Assembly (NCBI GenBank): GCA_022822525.1
Contig: JAJEBN010000082.1
Location: 1-64,000 of the forward strand
DNA: 64,000 bases
DNA from: Acidimicrobiia bacterium
GTDB lineage: Bacteria > Actinomycetota > Acidimicrobiia > Acidimicrobiales > Poriferisodalaceae
Direction: 5' to 3'
Part shown: in pieces, positions 54,502 to 62,699 of the stretch
Layout: each line of letters begins with the position of its first letter
Position numbering within the stretch: position 1 is the stretch's first letter
Notes under the pieces: generated by a model
The model's database searches: none
Told to the model about the DNA's origin: nothing
The model's input: the letters and a program-made list of their open reading frames with translations, nothing else
Position numbers and translations under genes: made by a program

Positions 54502-54553
54502 GACGAGACCGTCGAGCGCGTCATCCGCGACTACAACCTCGACGACCTCGCCA
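54502..54553 (+). repeat. phyH 3'-end repeat, copy B
   Basis: 52 bp encoding DETVERVIRDYNLDDLA in frame, without the stop codon; 49 of 52 positions match the native gene end by my count. The region upstream does not match the dioxygenase, so this is a fragment and not a decayed full gene. Confidence 0.8.
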
Positions 54554-54593
54554 CTTGGCCGCGGACACGCGGACACTGCCATAGTGTCCGGCG

Positions 54594-56708
54594 ATGCACT
54601 GGGCGAGACAGGCTGACGGCGCGAGGTCGAGACTTGCTGCCTTGAGGTACCGGTGGTCGATAAGGCGCGCGGTCTTGTGCGTGGCTGCACTCATCGGTGC
54701 GGTGGCTGTGCTGCCGCAGCCTGCGTCGGCTCAGTCAGCCAGCTCCGCACTCGCAGGCATCGATGTTGTGCGTCATGGGGGCGCTGATCGCTACGAGACG
54801 TCGTTGTTGATCGCCGAGGCGTTCGCCAAGGGTGCTGGCGGCACTGTTGGGGATGTGGTGATGGTGTCGGGCCGTCACTGGACCGACGCGGTGGTGGCGG
54901 CTTCGTTTGCGTCCAGGTACGGCGCGCCGGTGCTGATGACGCCTCCGGGTGGTCTGCGAGACGACGCTTTGGCGTTCCTCAAGCGGGTGGGCGCCGAGAA
55001 TGTGCATGTCGTCGCGGCCGGGACGTGGCCAGACACGAACGTGTCGCCGCGGGTGTTCGACCAGCTCCGCGAAGCGGGCTTGATGGCGTTCGGCACCCAT
55101 GGCGCCGACCAGTACGCCATCGGCGCGGCGATTGCGCGTTGGCACGTCCGGCCCGGGAGCCTGTCGAGTGCTGGTGGGTCGGCGATCATCGCCAACGGCG
55201 AGGTGTTTGCTGACGCCCTCGTGGCCGGTCCGATGTCATACAAGGCTCACGTGCCGGTGCTGCTGACGCCGCGCGACGAGCTGCACTCGGAGGTCGCGGA
55301 CTATCTGCGCGACGCCGACATCGCCCATGTGGTGCTGATGGGGGGCACCGCCGCGCTGTCAGACGAAGTCGAGAAGGCCATCAGGGGTCTCGGCATCGCC
55401 GAGGTCGACCGCATGGCCGGGGCGACACGATTCGAGACTGCCGCCATGACCGCCCGCTACGCCGCCGACAAGTTCACCGGCGGCTGTTTTGGCGGTTCCA
55501 GCGTCGGTCTCGCACGGGCCAGGGTCCCATTCGACTCGCTCGGCGCTGCGCCGCTGCTGGCACAGCGCTGCGCACCCCTCGTGCTCACCGACCCCGCCAG
55601 GGTGCCCCCAAGCACCGCCGGTTTCCTCGACTCCGTTCAGCGCCGCAATGTTGGTCGAGATCTCAACCTCACCGTGTTCGGTGGCAACGCCGCAGTGTCC
55701 CAAGAAGCACTCAACGCATACCAAATGGCCAACCCGCCGACCAAATACAAGAACCGATCCCCCAACAGCGTGCTACCTGCAACCGACGAGTTCTTCATCA
55801 ATCATGACGAGGTAAAGCAGCTTCTGCCGCAATGCCCGCGCCTAGACGACCCCCATGACCAGTGGCACCCCAACACACTGAGGGAGATTTACAAAGATCA
55901 GATCCGGCAGTCAGGATTTGACACTGTCGTGACCGTGTCGAAGCGCAATGACCCAGCTGGAGTACTGTTTTCCACCGGCTGGTATACGGACGAAAAACTC
56001 CAGTATTACTACGGCAAGTCGTACTCAAACCCGCCCATCACCACGGAATGGGCTCGAAGGAAAGTCGCCTACAGCCCCAACTGGAACACCGTCTTGTTCC
56101 AGCAACCCACCCACGACCTCGGCAAATTTTCCTACCAATACCCCGACTGGATGACAGGACCAGGCCGTGATGACAGGCCTGGGTACCGGGGTCTAGCGTA
56201 CAAGCTGACGAGCTGGTACATCAGTGACGAGTGGGGTCCGGGCCGAGGGAATCTTGAGAGCCCAACACCGTGGTGGGTCAATCACAGGGGCATTAAACTC
56301 ACCGGACGCTCAGACATTGACCGGCAGGCACGTATATCGCCGAATGTAATGTCGGGTCGCCAACGTCGGGACGGGACGGTGCCAATGTCTATGGGCGGCC
56401 TAATGCTGTATGACTGGACTTCTTATATGCACCAGTGGCCACCTCTCTACCGGGAGCCGGCAGTCTGGGGACTATTGACCCTGCTGGAGCACGTCGACGC
56501 GTCATGTGTTTACCGCGAAGTGTACGAATTGTGCGATCAACCAATCACATCGGACCTGTCGCCGCATCTGCGCCACGATGAGCATGCTTCCGAGCTCGGC
56601 ATAGCTCTCAGAAACCTGGTGTGCGGACAATTCAATGAGTCCGGCAGGACCCTTGCCGGCCAACCCGGCGACCCCGGCGACCCACGAGGCAACAACTCGC
56701 CCGGCTGA
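54594..56708 (+). CDS. Secreted cell-wall-binding (CWB2) protein with the same C-terminal module (copy 2)
   Basis: A 704-aa protein. A signal peptide (VLCVAALIGAVAVLPQPASA, about residues 28-47) is followed by three CWB2-type repeats (about 55-380): GADRYETSLLIAEAFAKG, the GADQYAIGAAIARWHV copy, and GATRFETAAMTARYA, each with a VVMVSGRHWTDAVVA or VLMGGTAALS strand. These repeats attach proteins to the actinobacterial or clostridial wall. The last 300 residues start YKNRSPNSVLPATDEFFINH and match the C-terminal module of the preceding lipoprotein. It ends SPHLRHDEHASELGIALRN, then a Gly/Pro tail. The module half is more AT-rich than the repeat half. Confidence 0.8.
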   Translation: MHWARQADGARSRLAALRYRWSIRRAVLCVAALIGAVAVLPQPASAQSASSALAGIDVVRHGGADRYETSLLIAEAFAKGAGGTVGDVVMVSGRHWTDAVVAASFASRYGAPVLMTPPGGLRDDALAFLKRVGAENVHVVAAGTWPDTNVSPRVFDQLREAGLMAFGTHGADQYAIGAAIARWHVRPGSLSSAGGSAIIANGEVFADALVAGPMSYKAHVPVLLTPRDELHSEVADYLRDADIAHVVLMGGTAALSDEVEKAIRGLGIAEVDRMAGATRFETAAMTARYAADKFTGGCFGGSSVGLARARVPFDSLGAAPLLAQRCAPLVLTDPARVPPSTAGFLDSVQRRNVGRDLNLTVFGGNAAVSQEALNAYQMANPPTKYKNRSPNSVLPATDEFFINHDEVKQLLPQCPRLDDPHDQWHPNTLREIYKDQIRQSGFDTVVTVSKRNDPAGVLFSTGWYTDEKLQYYYGKSYSNPPITTEWARRKVAYSPNWNTVLFQQPTHDLGKFSYQYPDWMTGPGRDDRPGYRGLAYKLTSWYISDEWGPGRGNLESPTPWWVNHRGIKLTGRSDIDRQARISPNVMSGRQRRDGTVPMSMGGLMLYDWTSYMHQWPPLYREPAVWGLLTLLEHVDASCVYREVYELCDQPITSDLSPHLRHDEHASELGIALRNLVCGQFNESGRTLAGQPGDPGDPRGNNSPG

Positions 56709-56822
56709 ACCGACAAATTCCCGATGCAGCATGCAGCGTTCGCACAGACACCGAGCTGGCCGCTCTGCCTGATGCCCAAGATGCCCTCACAGCAGGGCAG
56801 ACCAGCAGTGACTCTCTGTGTA

Positions 56823-56906
56823 GGCCTCGAAGACGATCTCCGCTTCAACGACGGAATCTTCGAGCGCGTCATCCGCGACTACAACTTCAACGACCTCGCC
56901 ATCTGA
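56823..56906 (+). repeat. phyH 3'-end repeat, copy C
   Basis: 84 bp that keep the reading frame of the dioxygenase end (GLEDDLRFNDGIFERVIRD, then NFNDLAI and a stop). 73 of 84 positions match the native copy. It lies 115 bp after the CWB2 gene. The upstream 114 bp show no gene. Confidence 0.8.
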
Positions 56907-56915
56907 CGCCCCGAA

Positions 56916-57338
56916 TTAGCGCTCTTGCTCGTTCCATGGGTTGATCAGGTGCAGGTCGAGGCCTTCGAAATCGGCGGTGTTGCGAGTCGCCACAGCGAGT
57001 CGCCGCACGGCGGCAGTTGCTGCGATCAATGAATCGGCGACATCGAGCACCCGACCTGCCGACCGTGCGAGTGCTCGCAGCTCGGCAGCGTGCTCGGCTT
57101 CGGCGACTCCCACCGGCACAATCCGACGCGCCTGGCTGGCCAGCGACCTGACCGCAGCTGCCACGCTGTCGCGGCGACGGCCGGACGCCATCAGCTCGAC
57201 GCCGTACTCCAGTTCGTGCACTACAACCGTCGACAGCCAGAAGTCGGTCTCGGCGGCGAGGAACGCCAGCACATTCGCATCGGGCGAGGGTCGAGCAGTC
57301 TCGGCTACGACGTTGGTGTCGAGCAGGACGCCATTCAC
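56916..57338 (-). CDS. PIN-domain toxin (VapC family)
   Basis: A 140-aa PIN nuclease. Acidic residues are in place: GVLLDTNVVAETARP (first Asp), VVHELEYGVELM (Glu), GRVLDVADSLIAATA (D-x-x-D) and AVATRNTADFEGL (last Asp). It would cleave RNA when free of its antitoxin. GTG 57338 overlaps the antitoxin stop (GTGA), the usual layout. Confidence 0.87.
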   Translation of the reverse strand: MNGVLLDTNVVAETARPSPDANVLAFLAAETDFWLSTVVVHELEYGVELMASGRRRDSVAAAVRSLASQARRIVPVGVAEAEHAAELRALARSAGRVLDVADSLIAATAAVRRLAVATRNTADFEGLDLHLINPWNEQER

Positions 57339-57622
57339 TGGACATCGGTCGCGTAGTCGATGAAGGGAATCGGACGGTCCGAGCGGCGGTCGGGGGCTTC
57401 GAGTTCGTGACCGCGTGGCATGTTCTTGATGAGCCACCGCCCCAGGTGCACCTCAGGTTCGGTGTGCTGTTCCCAGACGTGTTCAGGGACGACGACGAAG
57501 GTCCTGCGCGTGCCGATGCGCTGGGGGCCGTCGGATTCCGCGCAGCGGAGAATGTGAGACAGCCGGGCCTTCGCCTCAGCCACCGTCCAGATGCGCTCTG
57601 ATGCCGTCACCTCAGCAGACAT
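57335..57622 (-). CDS. Phd/YefM-family antitoxin
   Basis: A 95-aa protein. SERIWTVAEAKARLSHILRC and ESDGPQRIGTRRTFVVVPEH are the Phd/YefM DNA-binding N-terminus; the C-terminal half (LIKNMPRGHELEAPDRRSDR) should neutralise the PIN toxin. A 23-bp palindrome lies 21 bp upstream and is the likely autoregulatory operator. Confidence 0.83.
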   Translation of the reverse strand: MSAEVTASERIWTVAEAKARLSHILRCAESDGPQRIGTRRTFVVVPEHVWEQHTEPEVHLGRWLIKNMPRGHELEAPDRRSDRPIPFIDYATDVQ

Positions 57623-57643
57623 GGCTCCTCCGCTCGTCGGGTC

Positions 57644-57666
57644 AACTAGTCTATATGAGACTAGTT
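57644..57666. promoter_or_regulatory. 23-bp palindromic operator of the toxin-antitoxin pair
   Basis: The arms AACTAGTCT and AGACTAGTT are perfect inverted repeats around ATATG. It lies 21 bp upstream of the antitoxin ATG in a locally AT-rich stretch, as expected for Phd-type autorepression. Confidence 0.75.
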
Positions 57667-57734
57667 ACGTCGAGCACTCATGCTGGTGGGGATTGCTCCG
57701 TCGGCGGTCGCGGCAAGGGGACCTCGACCGCGGT

Positions 57735-57780
57735 CAGTTGAACGAATCCGGCAGAACTCCCGCTGGACAGCCCGGGGACC
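57735..57780 (+). repeat. Third copy of the secreted-module tail
   Basis: This encodes QLNESGRTPAGQPGDP in frame, against QFNESGRTLAGQPGDP at the end of the CWB2 gene (56628-56674). No further module sequence surrounds it. It lies past the toxin-antitoxin pair, so the pair sits inside the repeat array. Confidence 0.6.
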
Positions 57781-57804
57781 CATCAGCTTCCCTCGCCTCA
57801 CGGA

Positions 57805-58311
57805 TCAGCTCTCGGTGGGTTCATTACTCATGACGTCCTGTTCTGCGCATCGGAGGATGCTCCCGGAGTCGAGCAACTTTGGCTCGATGGACCAGTTCCC
57901 GACACGTATGACTCCGATTTTCCGCATAATCGTCGTGTCGCTCTTGCGTCTGCGCTTGACCACGAAGACACTCTTGGCTGCATCGAGTTGTATCGGAAAC
58001 AGCGGATGCTGACCGAGCTTGGACAGACCGGACTTGACTTGGTCTCCGGCGTGCTCGCGGAGCGTGAGCTTCATCTCCACGATGAGCCATTCATCTCGTT
58101 CGCCGCAATCGCGGAGCGCAATGATGTCAGGCTTGACCTCTCCATGTGCGAAAGCACTGCAGTCATCGCAGTCCCAGGCCGCCGCGACGAGTTCGACAGA
58201 GATCGTGCAGCCGTCCTTGGCGAGAACCGCCATCTGCGGGTCAATGTCGATCTCGCATCCACATCGAGCGTGCAGCGCGGTCAGCCGTGTGGCCGAAGTG
58301 CCGCTGCTCAC
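57805..58311 (-). CDS. PD-(D/E)xK-type nuclease-like protein, partner of an AAA ATPase
   Basis: A 168-aa protein. The core reads GEVKPDIIALRD, then WLIVEMKLTLREHAGDQVKS: the P-D ... E-x-K spacing with a following Q is the PD-(D/E)xK nuclease signature, at about residues 60-95. Cys pairs (CGC near residue 17, CDDC near 49) may form a zinc site. GTG 58311 overlaps the ATPase stop (GTGA), so it is translated with the ATPase. I do not recognise a named family; nuclease activity is inferred from the motif. Confidence 0.6.
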   Translation of the reverse strand: MSSGTSATRLTALHARCGCEIDIDPQMAVLAKDGCTISVELVAAAWDCDDCSAFAHGEVKPDIIALRDCGERDEWLIVEMKLTLREHAGDQVKSGLSKLGQHPLFPIQLDAAKSVFVVKRRRKSDTTIMRKIGVIRVGNWSIEPKLLDSGSILRCAEQDVMSNEPTES

Positions 58312-59777
58312 TGAGTATCGCTGAGAAGCCGCGAGGTTTCTTCGGAGAGCCGATCGGCTACGGCGACGTACTCGTCCTCGGGAATGCCCCAATCCGGATC
58401 GATCTCGACGGGGACGATGGCGGTCCCGACCGTGCGGTCGCGACGGTCAAATCTGTAGACAGCGAGATCCTCGACGCTGATCGAAGCGCCGACACCTTGC
58501 CCCTCCGGTTGCTTTGCCGATGCACGCAGCATGCAGTTGGATACCTGATGCAGGAATTCAGTGCTGTGCGTCGTACACAGCACGTTGACGCCGGCCTGTG
58601 AGAGCGCTACGAGTGCCTCAGACACGGCGAGCACGGCTTCAGGGTGCATGTGCGCCTCGGGCTCGTCGATGAGCAGTAGGTCGCCGGGGCTGAGCAGTTC
58701 GCTGATCCAACTGATGAGTGGCGCGAGTTCGGCAACCATCGAGGATGCTCGCTGAACAGGAATGATCTGCTTGCCGTGCTTGTAGCTCAGCGACGGCACC
58801 CGTTCGCGACCGTGACCGACAACCACACTGCCGCCGATGAGTGTCTCAAGGTGGTTTGTCGCCGCTTCGAAATCGCGTCCGCCTGCATGCCGGGGTCGCC
58901 GCGGCAGTGCCCATGATCGATGTCGGCGGCGCGGACTGGTCAGCCGTTGGAGTTCGATCAGAAAATCGAGCGCGATCCCGCCGAGCGCAGCAGGTTCACG
59001 ACCGGAAAGAGCAAGACCCTCGCGCTCTTGCTCAAGTCGCATGCGCACCACGTCAGTCCACGATTCGAGGAGACCAGACCGACCTGCCGGCAGATAGTGC
59101 ACCGCGCCGCCCAGACCTGACTCAGGAAGAAGATGGCGATGCCAAAAAAGATCAGCCAGAAACGACGTAGCCCGTCGGGACAACTGCTCGTCACGAGTCG
59201 ACTCCCCGTCCTCGGCCAACTCCGTCAGGTAGTCGTCAATCAGGTCGAAGGTGCGAGTTGCTCGAAGATCACCAAGGCTGATGTCCTTCGGAGACAGGGG
59301 GTGCCGTTCGTGGTCACCGGAAAGCGCGAAGAGGGTCGAGGGACTGTCGCCGGAAGCCTCCCGGGCAATGGCGAACTCGAGGGGCTCGCTGCAACCCCAT
59401 CGTCTGAGTTCGTCGAGACTCTCGACGTCGAAGTAGACCGCCAGCCGATTCTTGAGCAGCTCGCCTGCGCGTTCGAGTCGTGAACTCATCCACGCTTGGA
59501 CTTTGCTCTCGAAGGGGTGAATCAAGTCTGCTGTGTGCGCGACGCTCGTATCTCGCAATTCGCTGACCAGGTCAATCGACTCTTCTGGCGTGAGGGCCGG
59601 TTCGACCGGCCCGTTCACGCGCTGGAGTGCCTTGAACGCGGCATAAATCGCTTGGGCCATGTAGGTCTTGCCCGAGTTGTTCTTGCCGATGAGGATCGTG
59701 AGTGGGCGCAGCTGGATGGTGCCTGTCGCGATGGGGCCCAAGTTCTCGACCCTAAATGCTGGCAGTGCAGCGCTCAT
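58308..59777 (-). CDS. AAA ATPase (OLD/AAA_15-like, ABC-type fold), first gene of a two-gene cassette
   Basis: A 489-aa protein. Walker A LTILIGKNNSGKTYMAQAIY lies at about residue 35, then a long helical insertion, and a C-terminal LLISWISELLSPG-type signature region before Walker B GDLLLIDEPEAHMHPEAVLA and the switch LCTTHSTEFLHQV. This is the OLD-like/AAA_15 arrangement found in many anti-phage ATPases. No TOPRIM follows in the chain; a separate PD-(D/E)xK protein is encoded next. ATG 59777 has a GGGGAG ribosome site. The 219-bp gap upstream holds no gene I can support. Confidence 0.8.
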   Translation of the reverse strand: MSAALPAFRVENLGPIATGTIQLRPLTILIGKNNSGKTYMAQAIYAAFKALQRVNGPVEPALTPEESIDLVSELRDTSVAHTADLIHPFESKVQAWMSSRLERAGELLKNRLAVYFDVESLDELRRWGCSEPLEFAIAREASGDSPSTLFALSGDHERHPLSPKDISLGDLRATRTFDLIDDYLTELAEDGESTRDEQLSRRATSFLADLFWHRHLLPESGLGGAVHYLPAGRSGLLESWTDVVRMRLEQEREGLALSGREPAALGGIALDFLIELQRLTSPRRRHRSWALPRRPRHAGGRDFEAATNHLETLIGGSVVVGHGRERVPSLSYKHGKQIIPVQRASSMVAELAPLISWISELLSPGDLLLIDEPEAHMHPEAVLAVSEALVALSQAGVNVLCTTHSTEFLHQVSNCMLRASAKQPEGQGVGASISVEDLAVYRFDRRDRTVGTAIVPVEIDPDWGIPEDEYVAVADRLSEETSRLLSDTQ

Positions 59778-59996
59778 TTCGGTGCTCCCCGCCGAACAAC
59801 TGCCACTAGTGGCGTCGCGCCGGATGCTACCGATCCGGATCGCATGTCCTTGCAGGTTGAGCGATTGCTTGACCGCGCTCGGCGGCGGGGTCGGCAGTGG
59901 ACTTCCGGGGCGCAAGGCACTTTGCCATCCCAGAGCATGCTGCACCATATGCCGCATCCGACCGAAGGCTCCCGCGACTGTCTTGCTTCGCAGCAG

Positions 59997-60884
59997 CTAC
60001 GCCGAGTTGTAGAGCTCGGTGACGAGGTCGAGGGCTTGGGTGACCAGCGGCAGGGGTTCGCCGGAGCGGGTGAGCAGCAGCAGGGAGACCGAGGCGGCGG
60101 CGTCGCTGATCGGCACGTAGTGCAGGCCTGGCGGCCGGAACGTCTGCACGCTGGCGGGCACGATGGCGACGCCCTCGCCTGCGGCCACGAATCCGAGGAT
60201 GGTGGTGTACTCGGTGGCCTCGATCATGGGGTCGTAGGCGACGCCCTGGGCGCTGAACATCCCGGCCAGCACGGCGTGGAGGCTGGGCGACACCCCCCGG
60301 TCGAAGCCGATGATCGGCTCGCCCGACAGATCGTGCAGCGCTGCAGCCGGCTGTCGGGCCAGCCGGTGAGCGCCGCCCGCGGCCAGCAGCAGCCGCTCAT
60401 TCGTCACCAGGGTCGCCTCCACCTGGTCGGCGTCGCCGGCGGCTCTGCCGATGCCCAGATCGATGTGTCCGGCGAGCAGCGCCTTGACCTGTTCATCGGA
60501 GCTCAGCGTGTGTAGCTCGAAGTCGACCCGGGGCCGTCTCCGGCGGTACTCGGCCAGCACGCGCGGCATCACCTCGTAGGCAGCCGAGTCGACGAAGCCG
60601 ACCCGCAGCGTGCCCGTGTGACCTTCGCGGCGCTGCGACATGAGGCGCTCCACGCCGTCCGCAGCCGCCAGCAGTCGAAGCGCTTCGGGATAGAGGAACC
60701 GTCCGGCTTCCGTCAACGACACGCGGCGGGTGCTGCGGTCGAACAGCGGTGCATCGAGTTCGCGCTCCAGCAGGCGTATCTGCTGGCTCAGCGGAGGCTG
60801 GGACATGTGCAGTCGCTGCGCGGCCCGACCGAAGTGCAGCTCCTCGGCCACCGTGACGAAGTAGCGCAGGCGCTGCAAGTTCAC
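59997..60884 (-). CDS. LysR-family transcriptional regulator
   Basis: A 295-aa regulator. LQRLRYFVTVAEELHFGRAA and LHMSQPPLSQQIRLLERELD form the N-terminal helix-turn-helix; GTLRVGFVDSAAYEVMPRVL begins the effector domain. GTG 60884 is chosen because the helix-turn-helix starts right there. It is divergent from the sarcosine oxidase operon by 90 bp, the classic place for the regulator of that operon. Confidence 0.9.
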   Translation of the reverse strand: MNLQRLRYFVTVAEELHFGRAAQRLHMSQPPLSQQIRLLERELDAPLFDRSTRRVSLTEAGRFLYPEALRLLAAADGVERLMSQRREGHTGTLRVGFVDSAAYEVMPRVLAEYRRRRPRVDFELHTLSSDEQVKALLAGHIDLGIGRAAGDADQVEATLVTNERLLLAAGGAHRLARQPAAALHDLSGEPIIGFDRGVSPSLHAVLAGMFSAQGVAYDPMIEATEYTTILGFVAAGEGVAIVPASVQTFRPPGLHYVPISDAAASVSLLLLTRSGEPLPLVTQALDLVTELYNSA

Positions 60885-60974
60885 GCCGCACAGCGTAGAA
60901 GCGATTGAGATGCAGTACATCTGAATTATGTGCAAATTGATACTTCCCGTCACCGAGCGGGGTGCTTACCCTGC

Positions 60975-62291
60975 ATGGCGATGGCAGCAATCGGGGGTCG
61001 GCTGCGGCGACGCCCGCCCAAGTATTCGGCGGCTGCGCTGGCCTGGAAAGGCCTCCGCGGCGAATCGTGGCCCCGCGTGTGGCGCGATTGCGACCTGAAG
61101 AGCTCTTACGACGCCGTGGTGATCGGCGGCGGCGTGCACGGCTTGGCCACCGCCTACTACCTGGCTCGCAACCACGGCATGACCAACGTGGCCGTGCTCG
61201 ACAAGGCCTATCTGGGCAGCGGCGGCTCGGGGCGCAACACGGCCATCGTGCGCTCCAACTACCTCACCCCTGAAGGGGTGGCCTTCTACGACCGATCGGT
61301 GCACCTGTATGAGCAGATGGCGGTGGAGCTGAACATCAACGTGATGTTCAGCCAGCGCGGCCACCTCACGCTGGCCCACTCCGACGCCTCCCTGCGCACG
61401 ATGCACTGGCGTGCCGAGGTCAACAAGCTCGGCGGCGTCAACTCCAGCGTGATCGGCCCCGACGAGATCAAGCAGGAGTGCCCGAGCCTCGACACCTCCG
61501 ACCACCCCCGCTACCCGATCCAGGGCGCCCTCTATCACCCGCCCGGCGGCGTCGTCCGCCACGATGCGGTGGTGTGGGGCTACGCCCGGGCGGCGGACCA
61601 CATGGGCGTCGAGATGCATCAGAAGACCGAGGTCACCGACATTCTCTGCGAGGGCGGCGACGGTCCCGACGGCAAGGGCGCCGGGGGCCGGGTGACCGGG
61701 GTTCGCACGAACCGGGGCGACATCTCCACGCCGATCGTGATCAACTGCACCGCCGGGTGGGCATCGCTCATCTCGACCATGGCCGGCGTGCGGCTGCCCA
61801 TCACCACCCACCCCCTGCAGGCCGCCGTCACCGAGCCGGTGAAGATGTTCCTGCCCACGGTGGTGGTCTCGGGTTCGCTTCACGTGTACGTGAGCCAGAC
61901 CGACCGGGGCGAGCTGGTGTTCGGCGCCTCGGTCGACCCCTACGCCAACTACTCGGTGCGCGGCTCGCTGGAGTTCACCGAGGGACTGGCTGGGCACGTG
62001 CTCGAGCTGATGCCCGGCGTTTCGCGTATGCGGATTCTGCGCCAGTGGTCAGGCCTGTGCGACATGACTCCCGACTACTCGCCGGTGATGGGCTTCACAC
62101 CCGTCGACGGCTTCCTGGTGGATGTGGGCTGGGGCACCTACGGATTCAAGGCTGCACCGGTCTCCGGCGAGCAGATGGCCGAGGCCGCCGCGACAGGCCG
62201 CACGCCCAAGCTGATCGAAGCCTTCGCCCTCAGCCGTTTTGACAACGGCGAACTCGTGGGCGAAAAGGGTGCAGCGTCGGTGGGCCACTGA
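60975..62291 (+). CDS. soxB: Sarcosine oxidase subunit beta
   Basis: A 438-aa flavoprotein. An N-terminal basic stretch (GGRLRRRPPKYSAAALAWKG) precedes the FAD site YDAVVIGGGVHGLATAYYLA. GSGRNTAIVRSNYLTPEGVA is the flavinylation/substrate region of SoxB, and the end holds SPVMGFTPVDGFLVDVGWGT and GFKAAPVSGEQMAE. It demethylates sarcosine to glycine and formaldehyde (or its folate adduct) in complex with SoxA, SoxD and SoxG. ATG 60975 is chosen. The gap to soxD is 70 bp. Confidence 0.92.
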   Translation: MAMAAIGGRLRRRPPKYSAAALAWKGLRGESWPRVWRDCDLKSSYDAVVIGGGVHGLATAYYLARNHGMTNVAVLDKAYLGSGGSGRNTAIVRSNYLTPEGVAFYDRSVHLYEQMAVELNINVMFSQRGHLTLAHSDASLRTMHWRAEVNKLGGVNSSVIGPDEIKQECPSLDTSDHPRYPIQGALYHPPGGVVRHDAVVWGYARAADHMGVEMHQKTEVTDILCEGGDGPDGKGAGGRVTGVRTNRGDISTPIVINCTAGWASLISTMAGVRLPITTHPLQAAVTEPVKMFLPTVVVSGSLHVYVSQTDRGELVFGASVDPYANYSVRGSLEFTEGLAGHVLELMPGVSRMRILRQWSGLCDMTPDYSPVMGFTPVDGFLVDVGWGTYGFKAAPVSGEQMAEAAATGRTPKLIEAFALSRFDNGELVGEKGAASVGH

Positions 62292-62361
62292 TGTCTCGCT
62301 TCGTGCTTCCCCCGAGTGCCATGAGGCCCACCGGCGCCGATACGACAGTGGTGGGTCATTG

Positions 62362-62634
62362 ATGTTGCTTGTCCCTTGCCCCAACTGCGGTCCACGCAAC
62401 TCGACCGACCTCCGGTACGGCGGCGAGTCGCACGCCCGTCCCGATCCCAACACAGCCTCGCCGGCCGAATGGCGGGCCTACCTGTACCTGCGCGACAACC
62501 CCGCCGGCTGGCTGCGCGAGAACTGGTACTGCGCGTCGGGCTGCCGCCGCTGGTTCTCGATCGAGCGCAATACCGCCACCAACGAATTCCGCGATCCGCC
62601 CCTGCCCGGCGACAAAAGAGGCGGTGCGGCATGA
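62362..62634 (+). CDS. soxD: Sarcosine oxidase subunit delta
   Basis: A 90-aa zinc protein. LVPCPNCGPRNSTDLRYGGE at the start and WYCASGCRRWFSIERNT are the SoxD zinc ligands (Cys pair, then Cys-x-x-x-Cys), with ASPAEWRAYLYLRDNP between. It is a structural subunit of the heterotetrameric oxidase. The ATG follows TTG by 3 bp. Its stop overlaps a 22-codon frame (ATGA). Confidence 0.92.
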   Translation: MLLVPCPNCGPRNSTDLRYGGESHARPDPNTASPAEWRAYLYLRDNPAGWLRENWYCASGCRRWFSIERNTATNEFRDPPLPGDKRGGAA

Positions 62635-62699
62635 GTGCGTGCGTACCCGGAGTTGTCTGGGGTTTCCAGCCCGACGGCATGAGAGGCAGCGCGGCATGA
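62631..62699 (+). CDS. 22-codon spacer frame between soxD and soxA
   Basis: ATG 62631 overlaps the soxD stop (ATGA), and its own stop overlaps the soxA start (ATGA). It encodes MSACVPGVVWGFQPDGMRGS and two Ala. Both soxD and this frame end in a similar RGGAA/RGSAA stop context, so the spacer looks like a 65-bp local duplication of the soxD/soxA junction. It may serve only to pass ribosomes onward; a functional peptide is unproven. Confidence 0.4.
   Translation: MSACVPGVVWGFQPDGMRGSAA

Noticed and set aside
56724-56906. A 60-codon ORF ending in the dioxygenase tail, as a real gene
   Set aside because: The front half has no family-like sequence; the frame is a by-product of repeat copy C.
59930-59990. 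A possible fourth remnant of the secreted module (LHHMPHPTEGSRD resembles SPHMRHPNQGGSR)
   Set aside because: The similarity is about ten residues with gaps; not enough to support a feature.
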